This document shows positions 61,894 through 64,000 of a stretch of DNA of 64,000 bases, piece after piece; position 1 is the first letter of the stretch; each line of letters begins with the position of its first letter. A program made the position numbers and the translations under genes. The notes under the pieces are model-generated. The model was not told the origin of the DNA and ran no database searches. It saw only the letters and a program-made list of their open reading frames with translations. The DNA comes from MRBY01 sp943371005 (GTDB lineage: Bacteria; Cyanobacteriota; Cyanobacteriia; Cyanobacteriales; MRBY01): assembly GCA_943371005.1 (NCBI GenBank), contig CALRTB020000005.1:203006-267005 (forward strand). Reading direction: 5' to 3'.

Positions 61894-62820
61894 ATGATTC
61901 ATCTGATTTATTCCGATCAATTTCTTGACCACAACACGGGGCGCTCCCACCCAGAAAGTGCGCGACGGTTAACGGCGATCGCCCAAGCCCTGAAAACAGT
62001 CTCCTGGGCAAACCAAATTCAGTGGCATGCACCAACGGCGATCGCCTCACGGAATCCCTTGCCCTGGGTACGCCAATTACATGACGACTATTACCTGAAA
62101 CAACTGGAAAAATTAGCGGCATCCGGGGGCGGCTATTGGGATCCAGATACCCCCGTTTCGCCCCAAAGTTTTGACGTGGCACTTTTGGCGGTCAATGCTT
62201 GTTTAGATGGGGTGGATTTAGCGCTTCAAACCAAGGAGCCTGTATTTGCTTTGGTGCGGCCCCCCGGTCATCACGCCACCCGCAGCACAGGGATGGGATT
62301 TTGCCTGTTGGGAAATGTGGCGATCGCCGCCCATTATGCCCTGAGTCTAGCGGGCGTTAAAAAAGTGGCGATCCTCGATTGGGATGTCCACCACGGCAAC
62401 GGCACAGAATATTTAGTCGAGGAAAATCCCCAGATTATTTATTGTTCTCTCCATCAGGATCCTGCGTATCCCGGCACCGGCCAGGCGAACCATCACGGCA
62501 GCCACCAAAATATTTTAAATATTCCCCTCAAGCCCGGTGCAGACCAAAGGATCTATGTCCAAAAGTTCCAGGACGTGGTTTTGCCCTACCTGCAAAAGTT
62601 TCAACCAGATCTATTAATCGTCAGTGCAGGCTACGATGCCACCGCCAAAGATCCCTTAGCGGGAATGAATCTCCAACCCCAGGATTACAAAGTTTTTAGC
62701 GAATTTTGCCAGCAGTTACCTTGTCCAATGGTGTTTGCCCTAGAAGGTGGCTATCATCTCCAAACCTTGGCGGAATCAGTGGTGGCTACCCTGGAACCTT
62801 TCGTTCAAGAGGGACAATGA
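61894..62820 (+). CDS. Histone deacetylase family hydrolase
   Basis: 308 residues of the arginase/deacetylase fold. FALVRPPGHHATRSTGMGFCLLGNVAIAA near 120-148 has the paired active-site histidines, and VAILDWDVHHGNGTEYL near 162-178 supplies zinc ligands Asp and His. VSAGYDATAKDPLAG near 247 has the last Asp and the usual DAH-type loop is changed to DAT. Bacterial relatives act on acetylated polyamines, small amides or protein lysines; the substrate is unknown. It overlaps the anmK remnant tail to tail by 16 bp. Confidence 0.88.
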   Translation: MIHLIYSDQFLDHNTGRSHPESARRLTAIAQALKTVSWANQIQWHAPTAIASRNPLPWVRQLHDDYYLKQLEKLAASGGGYWDPDTPVSPQSFDVALLAVNACLDGVDLALQTKEPVFALVRPPGHHATRSTGMGFCLLGNVAIAAHYALSLAGVKKVAILDWDVHHGNGTEYLVEENPQIIYCSLHQDPAYPGTGQANHHGSHQNILNIPLKPGADQRIYVQKFQDVVLPYLQKFQPDLLIVSAGYDATAKDPLAGMNLQPQDYKVFSEFCQQLPCPMVFALEGGYHLQTLAESVVATLEPFVQEGQ

Positions 62821-63857
62821 ATTTCACCAAGGAGCGCTGGACATTTTGCCCCCGTTACCTTTGGCAGATTTCCCGGAAATTCTTTCGTGCGCCAGTAGGC
62901 TAATACCGCAAAGGCGATCGCCTCTTTGGCGTCGTGGTTTAACCCAAGCTCATCGGTACTTCTGATGGGAATCTGATTTCCGAACGCAACTTGCAGACGT
63001 TCTCTAAGATAACTATTACGGCACCCGCCCCCACACAGGAAAATTTCGTCGGGCAGTTGAGGTAAAAAGAGTTCATAGTTTCGCTGAACCGTTAGCGCCG
63101 TAAATTCCGTCAAACTTGCGAGCCAATCCGCCTCTGTAAGTTGGAACGCCTGGGCATCGTGCCAACATCTTTCTAAGAAATCAACCCCGAAATATTCTCG
63201 ACCCGTGGACTTGGGCGGTAACTGCTCCACAAAAGGATCGCCCAGCCAGCGCTGCACTAAATCTACATGGGGGGTGCCCTGGGATGCCCAAATGCCATCC
63301 TGGTCGTAGGCTTGGGCACCGTTGGTTAATTTTTGAATCGCTAAATCTAACAGCACATTGCCGGGGCCAGTATCCCAACCGATCACGTAATTTTCCCAAT
63401 CAGTCTGGTTTTTGGGCGGCAAATAGGTGACATTGCCAATGCCCCCCAGGTTTTGAATACAGCGGTGTTTCGTCGAGTCAGCCAAAAGATAGGCATCGAC
63501 TTTCGGCACAAGCGGCGCGCCCTGTCCCCCGGCTGCCAGATCTGCCCGACGAAAATTACTCACCGTTGGTAAGTTTGTTTGTTGGGCGATCGCCTCGCCG
63601 CGTCCCAGTTGCCAACTCAAACCCAAGTTGCCATTGGGGGGGCGATGGAAAATAGTTTGTCCGTGGGAACCGATTAATTCTGCTTTGCCGTAACGTTCCT
63701 GGAGTTGCATCGCCGCAGTAGCAAAACTGTTGGCAATTTCGTCATCAAGGGCCGCAAATTCCAAGGCACTGAGTTTTTCTCCGGCACACACTGCGAGGAT
63801 TTTTTCCCGGAGTTCAGACGGATAAGAATAGGTCGTAAAGCCGAGTAATTCAATATG
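62805..63857 (-). pseudogene. anmK: anmK lacking its 5' end (anhydro-MurNAc kinase)
   Basis: About 350 codons of AnmK remain. The reading from the break starts HIELLGFTTYSYPSELREK, then IGSHGQTIFHRP, NLGGIGNVTYLP and GWDTGPGNVLLD, all family landmarks, and ends normally with IFLCGGGCRNSYLRERL. The N-terminal phosphate-binding loop (usually GLMSGTSVDGID), about 25 residues, is missing. In its place is the end of a transposon tnpB gene with its terminal hairpin. A GTG at 63791 could start a shortened protein, but without the ATP loop it should be inactive. AnmK recycles peptidoglycan sugar. Confidence 0.8.
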
Positions 63858-64000
63858 AACTACTCCAGCCTAAGAGGCATGGAGTTTCCGTCGTTTCATC
63901 GCCCCAAGTTGCCTCATGCTTCCGCAATCGGTAGAGCTTGGCGGCTCCGCGACTGAAGAGGCCAGTTCCTGACCCCTTGCCCAGGCTAAATTAACCTGAG
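63858..64000 (-). mobile_element. Right end of IS200/IS605-type element (continues past window)
   Basis: The element's terminus next to anmK consists of the tnpB 3' end and, at 63862-63885, a subterminal hairpin: ACTCC and GGAGT pair, and GCCT and AGGC pair inside, around a CTT loop. The hairpin overlaps the tnpB stop codon, as is usual in this family. The exact junction is within a few bases of 63857. The left end is outside the window. Confidence 0.7.
63870..64000 (-). CDS. tnpB: TnpB-like RNA-guided nuclease/transposase, 3' end only
   Basis: The last 42 codons are in the window: VNLAWARGQELASS, a TDCGSMRQLGAMKRRKLHAS end and a TAG stop. The D/N-x-A-x-N-L-A-R-x-G start and basic tail match cyanobacterial OrfB/TnpB C-termini after the zinc finger. 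The catalytic residues lie outside the window. The family is an RNA-guided nuclease whose guide RNA covers the element's right end. Call is by resemblance. Confidence 0.65.
   Translation of the reverse strand, partial: QVNLAWARGQELASSVAEPPSSTDCGSMRQLGAMKRRKLHAS

Overview
The window comes from a cyanobacterium. The octamer GCGATCGC (HIP1) occurs dozens of times, and the genes include an orange carotenoid protein (OCP) with its ketolase and fluorescence recovery protein (FRP), SasA, PcxA, an SLH/OprB iron-uptake porin, a PatD-like protein, a photosystem II S4-domain protein and glucosylglycerol metabolism. The glucosylglycerol genes point to a salt-adapted unicellular strain. A Picosynechococcus (Synechococcus PCC 7002-like) origin is my best guess but is inference.

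Layout. 0-3.3 kb has no HIP1 site and holds an exported hemopexin-repeat protein and a DUF1353 protein. 3.4-11.7 kb is a compatible-solute block: two MFS carriers (one of GPH type), glucosylglycerol hydrolase, glycerol kinase and glucosylglycerol-phosphate phosphatase. 11.7-13 kb is a tandem pair of mosaic Uma2 genes. 13-27.4 kb is mostly housekeeping: ABC ATPase, GDPD, RluA synthase, a response-regulator kinase, an acyl-lipid desaturase, GDP-fucose synthase, HemW, a PIN/TRAM protein, nagA and purE. 27.4-29.2 kb is an AT-rich, HIP1-free insert with two overlapping genes, an AAA ATPase and a DUF4276 protein; it looks like an acquired defence-type module. 29.2-42.7 kb carries a LivF/NatE ATPase, GH57 branching enzyme, SasA, PatD, Rel, a diguanylate cyclase, the porin and a pterin dehydratase. 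43-47.1 kb contains a TldD protease and then ocp, crtW and frp, the full OCP photoprotection set. 47-62.8 kb holds rnz, argG, a DUF559 nuclease, a type IV pilin, pcxA, a helicase-like protein, ilvB, a photolyase, ftsY and an HDAC-family hydrolase. At the right edge anmK has lost its 5' end to an IS200/IS605-type element whose tnpB 3' end is in the window.

A family of short GC-rich palindromic repeats is scattered over at least nine loci from 32 to 55 kb. Most copies start within a few bases of a stop codon, and two supply the stop codon and last residues of the gene. Their second hairpin shows compensatory base changes. No tRNA, rRNA or CRISPR array was recognised.

The best candidates for a second look are the repeat family, the ATPase/DUF4276 pair, the structured ocp leader, a 23-codon ORF with a perfect Shine-Dalgarno sequence upstream of the pterin dehydratase gene, a 26-bp perfect palindrome and YhaV-like toxin remnant between the pilin and pcxA, and the tnpB insertion in anmK.
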